A stretch of 64,000 nt of DNA, from NCBI GenBank assembly GCA_037954665.1, contig JBBMOL010000377.1:186001-250000 (forward strand). The letters run 5' to 3'. The translations under genes were made by a program, and so were the position numbers. A model generated the notes under the pieces. The model was not told the origin of the DNA, did not search any database, and saw only the letters and a program-made list of their open reading frames with translations. The stretch's first letter is position 1. Every line of letters begins with the position of its first letter. The DNA comes from Laguncularia racemosa. Lineage: Eukaryota > Streptophyta > Magnoliopsida > Myrtales > Combretaceae. Below are positions 44,029-56,854 of this stretch, piece by piece.

Positions 44029-47000
44029 ATGTCGAGGCAACATTCTCCTGAAGGTGAAAGGGGAAGGTTTGATGCTAGGTTAGTGATTAAGGCGTTGAGG
44101 GGTGAGATGAAGAGAATGTTTCAGGAGGGCATGGAACAAATTCATGAGACGGTGGAACAAAGACTAAAGCAATCTAAAAACGTCTTCTAAGGGCGTAAGA
44201 GGGAGAGTTGTTCTAGGAGAGTACAAATGGGTGGAGATGAAATGTCAGATGATGAATTTGATGAGCCTTCTATTAGGAGTTATAGAGGTTATAGTGGTAG
44301 GAATAGAGGAACTAGGGATTGGGAAGATATAGGAGATAGGAATAGAGAGGATAATCAATTGAGTAGTATAAAGATGAAGATTCCTCCTTTCCAAGGGAAG
44401 AATGATCCTGAGGTGTACTTAGAATGGGAGAAGAAGGTGGAGATGGTATTTGATTGTCATAACAATAGTGGGAGAAAGAAAGTGAAACTTGCTGCCATTG
44501 AATTTTCGGATTATGCCATAGTGTGGTGGGATCAACTAATGTTGAATAGAAGCAGGAATGGCGAACCACCTATTGAGTCTTGGGAAAAGATGAAAAGGGT
44601 GATGAAGAAGCGGTTTGTGCCTGCGTATTACTATCGTGAATTGCACAACAAATAGCAAACTCTTAAGCAGGCAAGCCGAAGCGTGGATGAGTATTTCAAG
44701 GAGATGGAAGTAACGATGATTAGGGTGAATGTAGAGGAGGATAGAGAGGCTACCATGGCTAGGTTTCTTGCTGGATTGAATAGAGAAATTCAAAATGCCG
44801 TGGAATTGCAGCATTATGTAGAATTGGAAGATATGGTTCATATGGCTATAAAGGTTGAGAACCAGCACAAGAGGAAAGGTAGTGGTAATGCACGGTTTTA
44901 ACAGGGTACTGGTTCATCCGCCTGGAAGACTAACCAATGGAAGAAGGAAGAAAAGCCTTTATCCACCAAACTAATAGGAGAGCAGAAGCAAGCGGGTTCT
45001 ACTCCTGGTGATCAAGGTAAACCTGACTCTTCTACTCCTAGAAATCGTGACATTAGATGTTTTAAATGCTATGGTAGAGGCCATATTGCTAGTTAGTGTC
45101 AGAATAGGCGTGTTATGATTGTACGTGATGATGGTGAGTATGAGACTGAGGGGGATAGTGAAGAGGATGACATGCCTCCATTAGAGGACGTTAGTGATGA
45201 TGAGGAGCCTACAGTAGGGAGGTTAGTGGCAGTAGTGAAGAGAGCTTTAAATGTGCAGGTGAAGGAAGAAGAGGAGGTGCAACGAGAGAATATCTTTCAT
45301 ACTAGATGTTATCTAGGTGATCATATTTGCAGTTTGATCATTGATGGAGGAAGTTGCACTAATGTGGTGAGTAACTTTATTGTTGAGAGGCTGGGACTCA
45401 AGACCACTAAACACCCTAGTCCATATAAATTGCAGTGGTTGAATGATAGTGGCGAGACTAAGGTGAGTAAGCAAGCCTTGATTGTTTTTCGCATTGGTAG
45501 GTATGAGGATGAGGTGTTATGTGATGTAGTGCCAATGCAAGCGTGTCATGTGTTGTTGGGGAGGCCATGGCAATTTGATAGGAAGGTTGTTCATGATGGC
45601 TTTTCTAACAAGTATACGCTTGTTCACCAAGGGAAAAGCTTTAATCTTAAACCTTTAACACCTAAACAGGTGTATGAGGATCAGTTGCAGCTACAACAGT
45701 CTTTTGCAAAATATAAGGTGAGTGAAAAACAGAGGGAGAGTGAGAGAGCAAAAGACAGCGAGATAGAAAAGGAATACAAAAGTCAATCTCAAAAGGAAAA
45801 AGAGAGGAAGGCAGGAAAGAGTGCGAGAGACCAAGTTGAAGGGGGATCAACTTTGGTGGAGAGTGAAAAGGAGAGTGCAGCCTTGAAAAAGGAGAGTTGT
45901 GTGGCAAGAGCGAGTGTAGTGAGGAGAGCATTAGTGATGAAGCAACCTATGTTGTTGCTGGTTTTTAAGGAAACTTGTTTGAATACTAACGAACTATTTA
46001 ACTCTTTACCTAGTGTGGTTGTGTCTATTGTGCAGGACTTTGAAGATGTATTCCCTGAGGAGATTCCAAAGGGATTACCACCTATTCGTGGTATTGAGCA
46101 CCGGATTGACCTAGTACCCAGAGCATCGATTCCAAACAAACCGGCTTATAGGAGCAATCCAGAGGAGACAATGGAACTCCAAAGGCAGGTCGATGAATTA
46201 ATGGAGAAGGGGTACGTAAGAGAAAGCATGAGTCCATGTGCAGTGCCTATGATTTTGGTGCCTAAGAAGGATGGGTCATGGAGAATGTGTGTCGACTGCC
46301 GCGCCATCAACAACATCACGGTAAAGTATCGTCATCCCATTCCTTGCTTAGATGACATATTAGATGAGTTATATGGGTTTAGTGTCATTCTTCATGAGCC
46401 TTGGATAGATATTTCCATAGATTTTGTGTTAGGCTTACCCAGGTCTAGACATGGTCGAGATTCTATTTTTGTAGTTGTGGATAAATTCTCTAAAATGGCA
46501 CATTTCATTCCTTGTCACAAAACAGATGATGCTTGCAATATTGCTAATTTGTTCTTTAGGGAAGTTGTGAGATTACATGGTATGCCTAGAACAATTATAT
46601 CGGATAGAGATGCTAAGTTCTTAAGCTACTTCTGGAAGACCTTGTAGGCTAAGTTAGGAACTAAGTTATTGTTTTCTACTACTTGTCATCCACAGACTGA
46701 TGGTCAAACTGAGGTAGTAAATCGAACTTTATCTACTTGGTTAAGGGCTATCATTAAAAAGAACATTAAAAGTTGGGAGGATTGTTTGCCACATGTTGAA
46801 TTTGCCTATAAGCGTACAATGCATTCTGTTACTAAGTTTACTCCTTTTGAAATTATGTATGGTTTTAATCCACTAACTCCTTTGGATTTATCACCTTTGC
46901 CTATTTCTAATCTAGATGGCAAGAAGAAAGTAGAATTTGTTAAATAGATCCATGAGAAGGCAAGGCTAAACATTGAGAGAAGAACAGAGCAGTATGTGAA

Positions 47001-47505
47001 ACAAGCCAACAAGGGTCGTCGACAAGCTATCTTTGAACCTGGAGACCGGGTTTAGGTTCACATGCATAAAGAGCGGTTTCCTGTGCAGCGTCGATCTAAA
47101 CTACTTCCTAGAGGCGATGGACCATTTCAAATTCTTGAGCACATAAATGATAGTTCATATAAGATAGATTTACCAGGTGAGTATCAAGTAAGTGCTACAT
47201 TTAATGTTACTGATTTGAGTCCTTTTGATGCAGGCGATGATTTGAGGACAAATCCTTTTCAAGAGGAGGGGAATGATGAGATCCATGATGGGAGCCAAGC
47301 CAGAAGATGGAATGTAGATCCTCTTGAAGTGCCACCTAGACCTATCACAAGAACTCAAGCAAAACGATTCAAGGAAGCACTTAACGAGTTGATAAAGGAT
47401 GTCCATGAAGTCAGAAAGGATTGGAGCAATCATAAAGCTGGAATAGATTGGAACAACTATGGGAATGCCCTTGCTCTTGTACAAGTCATAATGGATATGG
47501 GTTGA
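44029..47505 (+). pseudogene. Gag-pol of element G, RT fused to integrase, seven nonsense codons
   Basis: One frame from ATG 44029 to TGA 47503-47505 in the 3' LTR. Gag, zinc knuckle (CFKCYGRGHIAS then a stop), protease-like IIDGGSC and RT fingers (VPKKDGSWRM, RHPIPCLDDILDELYGFSV) as in F. At about 46386 RT stops after GFSV and integrase begins in the same frame at HEPWIDISIDFVLGLPRS, keeping all three catalytic acidic residues (the aspartate in IDFVLG, that in SDRDAKF, the glutamate in QTDGQTE) but losing the zinc domain. The RT active site and RNase H are absent. Stops at 44188, 44653, 44899, 45094, 46645, 46945 and 47053; no frameshift. H has the same fusion point. Confidence 0.92.
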
Positions 47506-48222
47506 AGAGGGCGTGCCTTTACAAGGCACAAGCGTGTAGGAGTCTAGAGGTTACACAGAATCATACATGGTCGTATACACGGTTCAAAGGTACGGCCGTG
47601 TATGTTGTCAAGATTTCCACAGAAAGATACACCATTAGAAGTACACGGTCGTGTACATTGTCAAGATTTCTATAGGAAGATACACGACTAGAAGTACACA
47701 GTCGTGTACATCTCTAACGCTGGTCGTGTACTTCTCCAACGCCGGCTCAAAGGTTGCCGGCCTTCATTCCCACGCTGCCGGCCTTCATGTCTTGTTTTGT
47801 TATTTTTATGCAACTTATTGAAGTGATGTCGTTTTTGGGCTTTATTGTTACGAATTGTAAACCCTACTATAAAAACTCCTAGGGTTTAGAACAGTTAGGA
47901 GATAGAATATACAACATTGAAGTTTGAAAAAAACACTTTTCAGAGAATTCCTCTCTTGGTTCTTTAAAGAACTAATCTAGAACTTATCGGATTTTTCTTC
48001 CGTAGCGTTCATCCCGACTTATCAATCGATCTTTCATCTCGATTGTGGCATCTTCATATTATACCAAGGTTCTTGTCTCGCTTATAGACAACGGGTCGCA
48101 GTTTCCACTTGAGTGTGTTTGGCATCTTAGGTAGCGAATTCCGAACGTATTGGTATTGGGTTTTGTCACACGTTGGCGTGGTTCGTATCAGTTAGGAATC
48201 TGCGCAAACCGATTTCGTATTG
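47274..48222 (+). repeat. 3' LTR of element G
   Basis: 949 bp, preceded by the polypurine tract AAGAGGAGGGGAA. Two 53-bp units at 47607-47712. The first part encodes the pol tail. Confidence 0.92.
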
Positions 48223-48227
48223 GTAGA

Positions 48228-48588
48228 TAGCAAAAAAAAAAAAAATCAGTCTTGTTAATAGCTAGCAAGCCTTTTAAGCTTATCTTCATAAGTAGGAGGC
48301 AAATTTTTAAGTCCATTCTCATCAGTAGATGGCAAAAATTTTAAATCTAGTCTTGTTAATAGCTAGTAAGTTTTTTAAGTCCATTCCCATCAGTGGACAG
48401 CAAAACTTCAAGTCCATTCTTGTTAGTAAATGGCATCACACTTAAGACTGTCCTTGTCAATAGAAGGCAAATATTGAAGTCCTATCTCATCAATAATAGG
48501 CATGTCATTCTAGACTAAAGGAAAAAATTGTGTCTTTCTAGTCCTTGTAACAAAGTTATATGCAAGCCTCACTACAAAGAAAGGCAAT
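48228..48588 (+). repeat. Tandem repeats and polypurine tract at the 3' end of element C
   Basis: At least four imperfect units of roughly 50-80 bp with AAGTCCATTCYCATCAGTRGA and TAATAGCTAGYAAG cores, continuing those at 42544-42651. The stretch ends ACAAAGAAAGGCAAT just before the LTR. Tandem repeats between pol and 3' LTR are common in Tat/Ogre elements. Confidence 0.7.
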
Positions 48589-48920
48589 TGTAAATACCCC
48601 ATTTTACCCTCATCTAGATTTATTTAAAAAATATATAAATAAATAAATAAAAAGATAACAAAAAATAATAGCAATAATAAAAAAACTTGGTTTAAAAAAA
48701 ATACATAATAAAGCCAATAATAAAATAAAAAAGGAAAAAAAAAAGAGAAAAGAAAAAAAAAATTAAAAACGATAAAAAATAATAAATAACAAAATTAATA
48801 AAAATTGTGCAAAAATAAGGAAATATGAAACTCTAAATTAAGTTCAAGAACCCTAGAATCAATAAAAAACAACCAAGACCATTAGCTTGTATATAAGTTA
48901 AACGCAATAATAAATCGAAA

Positions 48921-49010
48921 AATGGACTGGCTCAACTAGTCCATGTGTTGGTGTAATGCACGTGGGGAGGGGGTTAGCTCGTGAGTTCGAATCCCATTCA
49001 AGGTACTTTG
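48921..49010 (+). other. tRNA-like sequence with pol III A and B boxes
   Basis: A-box-like TGGCTCAACTAG (48928-48939) and B-box AGTTCGAATCCC (48984-48995) at tRNA-like spacing, followed by a T-rich run. The cloverleaf does not look intact, so this is a tRNA-derived piece (SINE head or LTR-borne), not a working tRNA gene. Confidence 0.4.
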
Positions 49011-49895
49011 TGCCATTTTTTTTTCCCTCCAGGTGGATACATGACAACCTCTAATTGGTTAGATTCAATCATGTACTAAATAAGTGATCATCAGAAACCT
49101 CTAATCGACCTCAAGAGGAGAAAAAATGGTTAGATAATGACAAGTCTAACCCTCCCAAACGATTTTTCCATGCAAATCCATCAACATTCAATCGAAAAAT
49201 CAATAAACATCAATTTCAATAAGAAAAAAAGCAAACAAATCGAATCAAAATGGAGTTTATCCTCTACTTGGATTCGGCTCAATCCAAGCCATCCTAAGCT
49301 TATCCATGGATGCATATAAATAGATCAAGGTGCCATAACTTAAAGAAGTTGGAAATATCACCAAAAAACATACCCATATGCTTCGATCGTAAGCTTTCTC
49401 TCTCTAGGAATACCCACTGTTGGCCGCTACCTTCTCTCTAGGATTTCATCACTTACACTCAACCTCGAGCTTAGATTTAGGTGCCATTAGTTCCCTTAGG
49501 TTGTGAGGAGTAAAAAAGGGCTAATTTTGTGGATTAAGCGTTTGCTAGAGGCTCGAATTGAGAAACACCGCCACCATCACTGCTGGTTACCTCCCAAACC
49601 ACACTTTAGGCTAGTTTTTAGGCAAAAATAACACCACTAATCGATTTCTCACCCCTAAAAACCTAGGAAAGCACTCGTCAATCACCCTTAATGGTCGTTG
49701 GATCGTTGCTGATGAGGAGCCCTTCCACCACGACTCGTGATCCGACCCGCGACCCAATTCGACCCATGATTTGACCTATATAAATCCAACAATCCAATTG
49801 GACTTTCTTTTTTTTCAATTATTTTTATTATCTTATTTTTTTTAGTAGGATATTTTAGTTTATTTTTTTAGCTTATCTTTAATTTAAAATATAAA

Positions 49896-49897
49896 TA

Positions 49898-49937
<40 letters not shown>
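49896..49937. repeat. (AAT)n microsatellite
   Basis: About 13 AAT units within an AT-rich part of C's LTR; A-rich AAAT/AATA tracts also occur at 48620-48800 and 50705-50750. Confidence 0.9.
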
Positions 49938-50719
49938 TTAGAGTACTTATTGGGTTGTCGTGGTGTATACCATCGCTGATGGCAAATAATAAATAATAAT
50001 AATAATAAAGAAAATGAAAATCTTTAATTTAATAATGAAATAATAAAATAAATAAAATAAAAATCTTTAGTATGAGAATAAAAATCTAAAAATTAAATAA
50101 TGATATAAAAATATAAAAATGAAAAATATAAATAAAAAATTAAATTAAATAGGTAAAAATCTTAGTATAAATAAAATTTTAGGAGCAAGTAAAAATGATA
50201 AAAATATATAAAAAATAATTTTTTTTTTAGTTTAAGGTTTTTAGTTAAATGAAGAGAATAAGGATAAAGAATAAAGTATAAAATACATTAAAAAAAATTA
50301 GAATATAGTATTTTAGGGCTTTATCACTTAGAGTTTTTTTTTAATTAAAAATTTAATATGAGGTTTTTCCCAAACATAGGTTATCTTAGATTTTTCAAAA
50401 AAATAATCATTCAATAATCTAGCTCATTTAGGTATTTTCTTAAAAAACAATTAATATGATTAAATAACGTAAACCTAGTGCTTTTTATTAAATAAAATTA
50501 ACCATCAAGCTAAAATGTTTTTAAAAGCAAAATGAACTATGGACGATTTGATCCTAGCTAGCAGGTACGTAGGCACTTTCAGGGCAATCATAATAAATAA
50601 AAACTTTAGGTTAAGAGAAAAATAATCATAATAAATAAAAACTTTAGGTTAAGAAAAATAATCATAATAAATTAAAAACTTTAAATTTAGAAAAGTTAAA
50701 TACAAATAATGAAAGAAAA

Positions 50720-50750
<31 letters not shown>

Positions 50751-51294
50751 GTTTAGAAAAAATAGACGAATAAAAACTTTAGGTTATTAACAATAAAAGC
50801 CGTAGAAAATTATTACAATAAACTCTAGACTTTAGGTTTTCTTTTAACATAAATTCAAATTCTTATAAAATATAAAAAAAAAATGAAAGTAACAATAATA
50901 AATAGCATATCATAGCATATAATAGTAGGTAAATAAAAAATGAAGAGTAAAAATATAAAGGCCTTTTAGTGAATATTCTTAAAGATTCTACATGGTAACC
51001 AATTAGGTTTTAGTAGGTTAGCTCCCGAATCCAGTACCTTTGGTTTATATTTTTCTAAAATACTTTTTAGGAAAATTTGTAAACAAGTAGCTAATTAAGG
51101 TTAATTCACCCAATTAACTTTAATTTTATTTTCAAACTTAAGTTGGTGGTGTCTCCTTTTTTTTAAAAAAAAAAATTCAATTTTCCTTAATTTAGTCGAG
51201 TAATCTATGTTAAATGGGTATGATTTAGTATAGATTAAAAATAAGGAAAATAATCAAAAACATATCTCGATAGGTAGCAACACCATGTGTTACA

Positions 51295-54120
51295 TTTGGT
51301 ATATAACTTAGGAAGCTAGGTATTTTCTTTGTGCTCAAATCTAACATAGTTGTGTTATTTTCTCTTTAGGTGTGTGTGTGTGGTAACATGGGTATGACCA
51401 TGATCATGTTGACCCCCTATGTATCTCTCTATTTTTTATTTTTTAATGGTAAATCAAGCCATGGGGATCAACATGGCTACTAACACACTTGTGTTGGCAA
51501 GCCATGTACCTTTTTATATGATGAACTTTTGTTATGGAATAGTTATAATTTTTTCAATATTTATGTTTTTGCCCTTGTTTAACCCTAATAAAATATTTAA
51601 GGGTTGTAATACATCATTTTGAGAATACTAAATGAAATTACATCTTTAACTTAGTTTTATCGTCAATTTTAGTTCTTATCAAATCTTTTGGTTTATAGAG
51701 AACTAAACCATCTATTTGATATGTTAATCATATCAAATTGAATAGTTGCAATTTGGATTCTAGGTGGTGCATAATATTTGTTTAGAGTGCTATTTGCATC
51801 CTAATTAAATTTGTTTATAGAAAACCCCTAAAAATATAACTTTTCCATAATGCCCTTAACAAACATTTGGATTTGGTGAACTGCTAGTTGTTAACCTAGG
51901 TCACATCACTTATGATGGAGCAAGTACCTACACAAGCATATTAATTTAGGTCATATTTATTGATTGGAGAACTGTGTTCATGAAAGATATACACGAAGAA
52001 GCTTGGGATATTGCTTTTTGGCGTATGGTTTGCAATTTACGTAAAATTGCAATCAAGCATTATAGTTAGGTTTGTGGTTAGTCTAATCCAAGGAAATATT
52101 TCTCGAGGCTTTTGGTGACTCAAAGAATTTGAAAAAAAAAAATGAGGACAAAACCTTCCTAAGCTTGTGATTGTCTAATATGGTGTCAAGACCATGCATG
52201 TAATGGGATTGCTTGTTCTTAATTAAAGCTTTTATTAATACCTTTGCATTTTGAGCCCATAAAATTAGGCCTATGTAGGAGGTGCTATTTTTATATGTGA
52301 CATGTCATCTTGGTTCTTAGGGATGATGAAACGTGCATACCATAGATAATGTGAAAAAATCTAAACCAATAATACCTAGAGGGTAACTTAGAAGGTTAAG
52401 TTGAAAAGGGAGTTCTCAAAGTCAAGTCAAAAGATAACTTAGAAGCTTAGGAGTAAACTCTTGAAATGACCTTTTTTTTCCCTTTTTGACAAAACCCTAT
52501 TTAAAGGAAAGCCTTCAAAACCTAATTTGGAGCATTAAGGTGATGAAAATTCAATTTGAGACAAAAATGAACTATCAAAGTATAATTAGAGAAGGAATTT
52601 CAAGTTTTAGGGTAAATTTCTTAAAAATGACCAAAATGCTACTATACTCAATTTCATTAATAATCATTAATATTTGGGTTTAGAAAATTGTTTGGGAGTA
52701 TTATAATGTTAATGAAGTTAATGAGAATTTAATTTGGAGATTAGATGATTTAAAAACTTTCAGTGTGTTAAGGGGGTAACACATGGCAACAAAAGAGAAT
52801 TTAGCAACAAAACAAGACAAGTGGAGACCCTAAGTCATTCTAAGGTTTTGCACTATTCCCCCTTTAACCCTTCATACTGACACTTTCTATTCCCTATCCT
52901 CCTCTTCCATTTTTAGAACACTATAAAGGTTAAAACCCTAACCCCTCTCTAAAACCCCAATCTTTAGGCTTGATCTTTCAAGATTTATCTAAATGACCTT
53001 AATATTCTAAGTTAGTAATTGAGTTACCTAGGCTTAGAAGATCAAATGGGGGCTTGAAGTGGCACCATCAAGCTTGGACGAGAGCTCCTTGAAGTTGGGT
53101 AAATTGTTGAGGTTCTTTGAGTTTAAGTGCATTTTAGGACTTTAATCTTGAGCTTAGACACCAATTAGTTTTGATAATCCTAAAATAACACTAGGAATTT
53201 GGAGAAAAGCTACATATTGGTCTTTGAGCTAAGTGGCATTTGCAAGGACGATATGGAGTCAAGAGAACATTTAAGGTAAGATTAGAAAATATACTTAAAC
53301 GAGTGTTTTGAGATGTTTTGGAGTGCTTGGAACCTCTAATTTAGTGATGAATGAAGTTTAAGCATGTTTAACACCCTAGCCCTTTAATTATACCACCTTT
53401 AAGATGTACATAGGTATCTTTTGAGGTTTTTAAATGTTGATTGATGAGTAAATATATTGATTGTTATGTTAGATGAAGGTTTGAAGAATTAGAAATGAGT
53501 TTAGGGCTGAAATTTATACATTCAACCAATTCCAATGCATGCCACCACTTTAGAGTGTGTTTTTGATGATTACCATGCCTTGATTTGTGTTTTAGATGTA
53601 TTAGAATGATTAAATGATTATGTGTGCATTAATTTTTAGGTTAGATGATCATTTAGAAGTTAAATTGGGTGTAGACATTGATTAGAATGGCTACACTTAT
53701 ACGATTGATGATCCATGATGTTTAGTGAGCATTTTGACTTAATTAAACAAAAATTTACATCATGTATTTAATGTTGGTTGAGTTGCAAATTGATGTGTTA
53801 ATATGCTTAGTTGGTGATTTTAGTTGGTTTTAGGATTAAATGATGTTAATTTTAATGTATAATTTATATATGATGACTTAAGGCCTTAAATTTACCATTT
53901 TGCTTACTACGCATTAGAATGCGACTGAATTTGATTGATTTATATAAATTCCTAACATACTCAATTGATTTTAATGTGTGATATTTAGGTTGGGTATAAA
54001 TCTTAAAATAGTCTAGCATAGTATATTAACCTAGGTTGAAATGGAATTATCTTAAACTCAATTCAGTACCAAGTTATGTGATTTGGATTTTCAAGGAAAA
54101 ACTTTTGTCGTCCATGCACA
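51295..54120. other. Unassigned AT-rich stretch without a supported gene
   Basis: No open frame with coding character; the longest (51419-51622, 52486-52683) are hydrophobic or low-complexity. The part 52780-53290 looks like the transcription-start region of an old LTR: CTATAAAGG followed by AACCCTAACCCC, then GAACATTTAAGGTAAGATT. I could not find a partner copy or boundaries. Confidence 0.4.
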
Positions 54121-55002
54121 TGATGAGCATCCATGATATGCTTCAAATGATTCAAACACATAACATACTCTAATAGGTTCACAAGTTCACCCTAATTCAT
54201 GAAAAATGGAATCCAAATGGATTTATGGAACAATCAATTGCAAGAATATCAATGGTTAATAAAGGTAATGAACTAAGATTCCAATTTAAATTGAAATGTT
54301 TCAAATTTGAAAATAGAACCCTAAATTTACATGAACAAAATAAGGGAACCAACAAATAGCACCTAGATATGACTTATTAAGTACAATTTGTAAAACAACA
54401 AGAAATGATTGATATTATTCACAATCACTTAAGTTGGTTCTCGCCACAATTTCAATAATGAAATTAATAAGAGATCAATTGCAATGCAAGGGGATTCCTC
54501 ACAGCAACAAGGGTGTGTTTTTTTTCAATTATCAAAAGTCTCCCTAAAAACCCTAGTTAACAAGTATTTATACTTACTCCAATTAGGGTTAAAATGTCCA
54601 AAAAAATACACCTATGCCACTAATGTAGCTGGTCCTAATTCAACAAATACAACAAAATAAAAATGTCCCAAAATGATTACAAAGTAATTGGTTCAAAGAC
54701 AAAATAACAAATACAAAGATGATCTTCAAAGAGTCAGTTCTTCAAGTCAATTGTGATCATTGCGAACCATTGGATGTGAGTTCGATGATGTTCCCAATTT
54801 AATTAATAGCGTAGGTGATTCAGCATCTTGTAGAATCGATAAGTGTACCTATCAAAATGCACAACAATTATATGATACAAAAGTAGATATCAAGTTAACA
54901 TCCTCAAGATTTAATTATTCTTGGAGGATTCTTATAGCTAGGTTTTGTAAGCCCTTAGCTCGGGCTCTGGTGATTGGTCTTGTGGGAATCTGATTCCTAT
55001 CA
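54121..55002 (-). repeat. Old LTR of the D/E family
   Basis: Ends GGAATCTGATTCCTATCA like the LTRs of D and matches them and E's 3' LTR along most of its length (AGTATTTATACTTACTCCAATT corresponds to their TATA region on the minus strand). About 880 bp; the left boundary TGATGAGC is tentative. No target duplication recognised (GCACA versus ATTCA). The pol-tail motif is degraded. Confidence 0.6.
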
Positions 55003-56044
55003 ATTCATCATGAAAATCTTCAACTAAAGTTACTCTAACATAGTTTTTTTAACCCAATTTAAAAAAACAACATTTTCAAGTGTATTTTGGATCATTGAAT
55101 TCATTTCTGCAAACCAAATTCCGAAATTCAAATCACTTAAAAGTTGAATTGAAGTTTAAGATTTGAATTAAAGCTTAATGAAAAATGTGTTTATCTTGTA
55201 GAGTTAAGCCACATGTGTAAAAACGTATTTGTGATGTGAATTTTAATTTTCTTTAAAGAGGACATGGAAAATGGCATAATAGAATAATAAATAAAGCAAA
55301 AGAATAAAATATTGTTTTATAAGAATGGGCCAAATCCTATCTAACCCAAACTAACCCACCTAAATTTCAGCCTAGGAATTGACCCAATACCCTCCCCTTA
55401 GTTGATTCACAAAGTTTTTCTCATAAAATGGTTAAATTGAATAATTTAATCAAATTAAATTAATTAATTCAATTAAGCCTAATGGGCCTAATTTCCAAGT
55501 TAATTGGGTTCGTTTGCTCTTTAGGCCGGTAACCCAAGTGGGCTTTATTAGTATCAAACACCCTTAATGGGCCTTACACCTAATAAAGTACAAAATGAAC
55601 TAGGGACCTTAAATGTACTTAATTAGGCATAATAAAATGTTTCGAACTAAGAAATAGCTATTAGAATTTAATGGGCCTAAAAATGGGATACTTTAGGCAA
55701 TATGGAACTTAATGGGCCTAGGTTAGACATAATGGGTGCAAATGAGTTAAATGGACATAAACTAAATGAACTAGACTTAGAAGACTTAAACGAGCCTTAA
55801 GTAAATAAACTAAACTAATATGGATTTAATTGTATTAACTAATTGGGTTAAGTGATTAAGTAGTTAATTAAGTAAAATTTCTTTAATTAATAAGGTTAAC
55901 TTACTTAATTAAACTAAGTGGGCCTAAGTGTAAACTATCTAGACCCACTTTCCTTTAGGGTCAATACTCTAATTGGGCCTTAATATGACATGTACTGATG
56001 GACTTAGAAAAGAATGCAAGATTTAGAACTAAAATGGGCCATGG
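55003..56044. other. Unassigned stretch with a dense TGGGCC motif array
   Basis: No gene seen. From about 55485 to 56040 the words TGGGCC or TGGGCT recur about ten times, mostly within AATGGGCCTAA-like contexts, ending at the start of element I. Confidence 0.55.
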
Positions 56045-56851
56045 TGATCAGAGCTATGATGGGAGCCAAGTCAGAAGATGGAATGTGGATCCTCTTGAAG
56101 TGCCACTTGGACCAATCACAAGAACTCAAGCGAAATGATTCAAGGAAGCACTTAACGGGTTGATAAAGGATGTCCACAAAGCCGGAAAGGATTGGAGCAA
56201 CCATGAAGCCGGAAAGGATTGGAACAACCATGAGAATGCCCTTGCTCTTGTACAAGTCATAACGGATACGGGTTGAAGGGGGCGTGTCTTTATAAGGCAC
56301 GACCATGTAGTCAGTCTGGAGGCTCCACAGAAACATACACACTTATATACACGGTTCAAAGGCACGATCGTGTATGGTGTCAACAATAGCTGCAGAAACA
56401 TACACGTCTAGAAAGGCACGGCCGTGTATACACTCTACGCCGGCTCTAACGCCGCCGGCCTTTAATTCCCTGTTTTGTTATTTTTCTGCAACTTAACAAT
56501 GTTATGTCGTTTTAGGCTTTTATTATTACGAATTGTAAACCCTACTATAAAGCTTCTAAGGTTGAGAACAGAAAGATACAACATACAAGGTTGAATAACA
56601 TATTTGAGAGAATTCCTCTCTTGGTTCTTTAAAGAACTTCCCTTGAACTTATCGGATTTTCTTTCGTGGCGTTCATCCCGACTTATCAATTGGTCTTTCA
56701 TCTCAATTGTGGCGTCCACATAATATACCAAGGTTCTTGCCTCACTTATAGGCAATGGGTCGCGGTTTCCACTCGATTGTTTGGCATCTTGGGTAACAAT
56801 TCCAAGTGTATTGGTATTGGATTTCGTCACACGTGGGCGCGGTTCGTATCA
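56045..56851 (+). repeat. 5' LTR of element I
   Basis: 807 bp. Starts TGATCAGAGC (relatives TGATGAGAGC). It has at most one diverged 53-bp unit (about 56375-56430) instead of two or four. Confidence 0.87.
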
Positions 56852-56854
56852 GTT

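Larger units (their letters stand above)
42652..48222 (+). mobile_element. Element G: CRM-like non-autonomous chromovirus
   Basis: 5,571 bp. Starts TGATGAG; the 3' end reads CGTATTG instead of CGTATCA. Flanks GTAAA (42647-42651) and GTAGA (48223-48227) are a one-mismatch duplication inside C's 3' repeats. Same family as F, H and I. The primer-binding site is partly deleted. Confidence 0.9.
9916..51294 (+). mobile_element. Element C: decayed Tat/Ogre-like Ty3 element, host of nested insertions B, D and G
   Basis: Pieces in order on the plus strand: leader and first ORF (9916-11343), its continuation (29634-30068), gag (30407 onward), protease (about 32544-33060), RT (33661-34770), RNase H remnants, a second RNase H-like domain (about 35390-35680), integrase (35689-36087 and 40972-42000), 3' tandem repeats (42544-42651, 48228-48500) and LTR (48589-51294). 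An extra ORF before gag plus a second, archaeal-type RNase H is typical of the Tat/Ogre group. Stops and frameshifts are frequent, making it the oldest recognisable element here apart from fossil LTR debris. Its 5' LTR is not in the window. Confidence 0.8.
48589..51294 (+). repeat. 3' LTR of element C (right boundary tentative)
   Basis: Starts TGTAAATACCCCATTTTACC, a typical Tat LTR start, after a purine tract. The right end is placed at GTGTTACA (51294) because TGTAA and TTACA form the expected inverted ends; no second copy is present to confirm it. Contains GGTACGTAGGCA near 50571, a motif I recognise from Tat/Ogre LTRs, a tRNA-like stretch (48921-49010) and long A/T-rich microsatellite-like tracts. 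Open frames inside it (49137-49319) lack support. Confidence 0.6.

Noticed and set aside
48921..49010. Functional tRNA gene
   Set aside because: Only the promoter boxes match; acceptor and anticodon stems do not pair convincingly by eye.
51419..51622. 67-codon hydrophobic frame, possible small membrane protein
   Set aside because: AT-rich composition produces such frames by chance; no conserved neighbour, no recognised motif, no promoter context.
54760..54993. 77-codon frame near 54.8 kb as a host exon
   Set aside because: It lies within the old D/E-family LTR.
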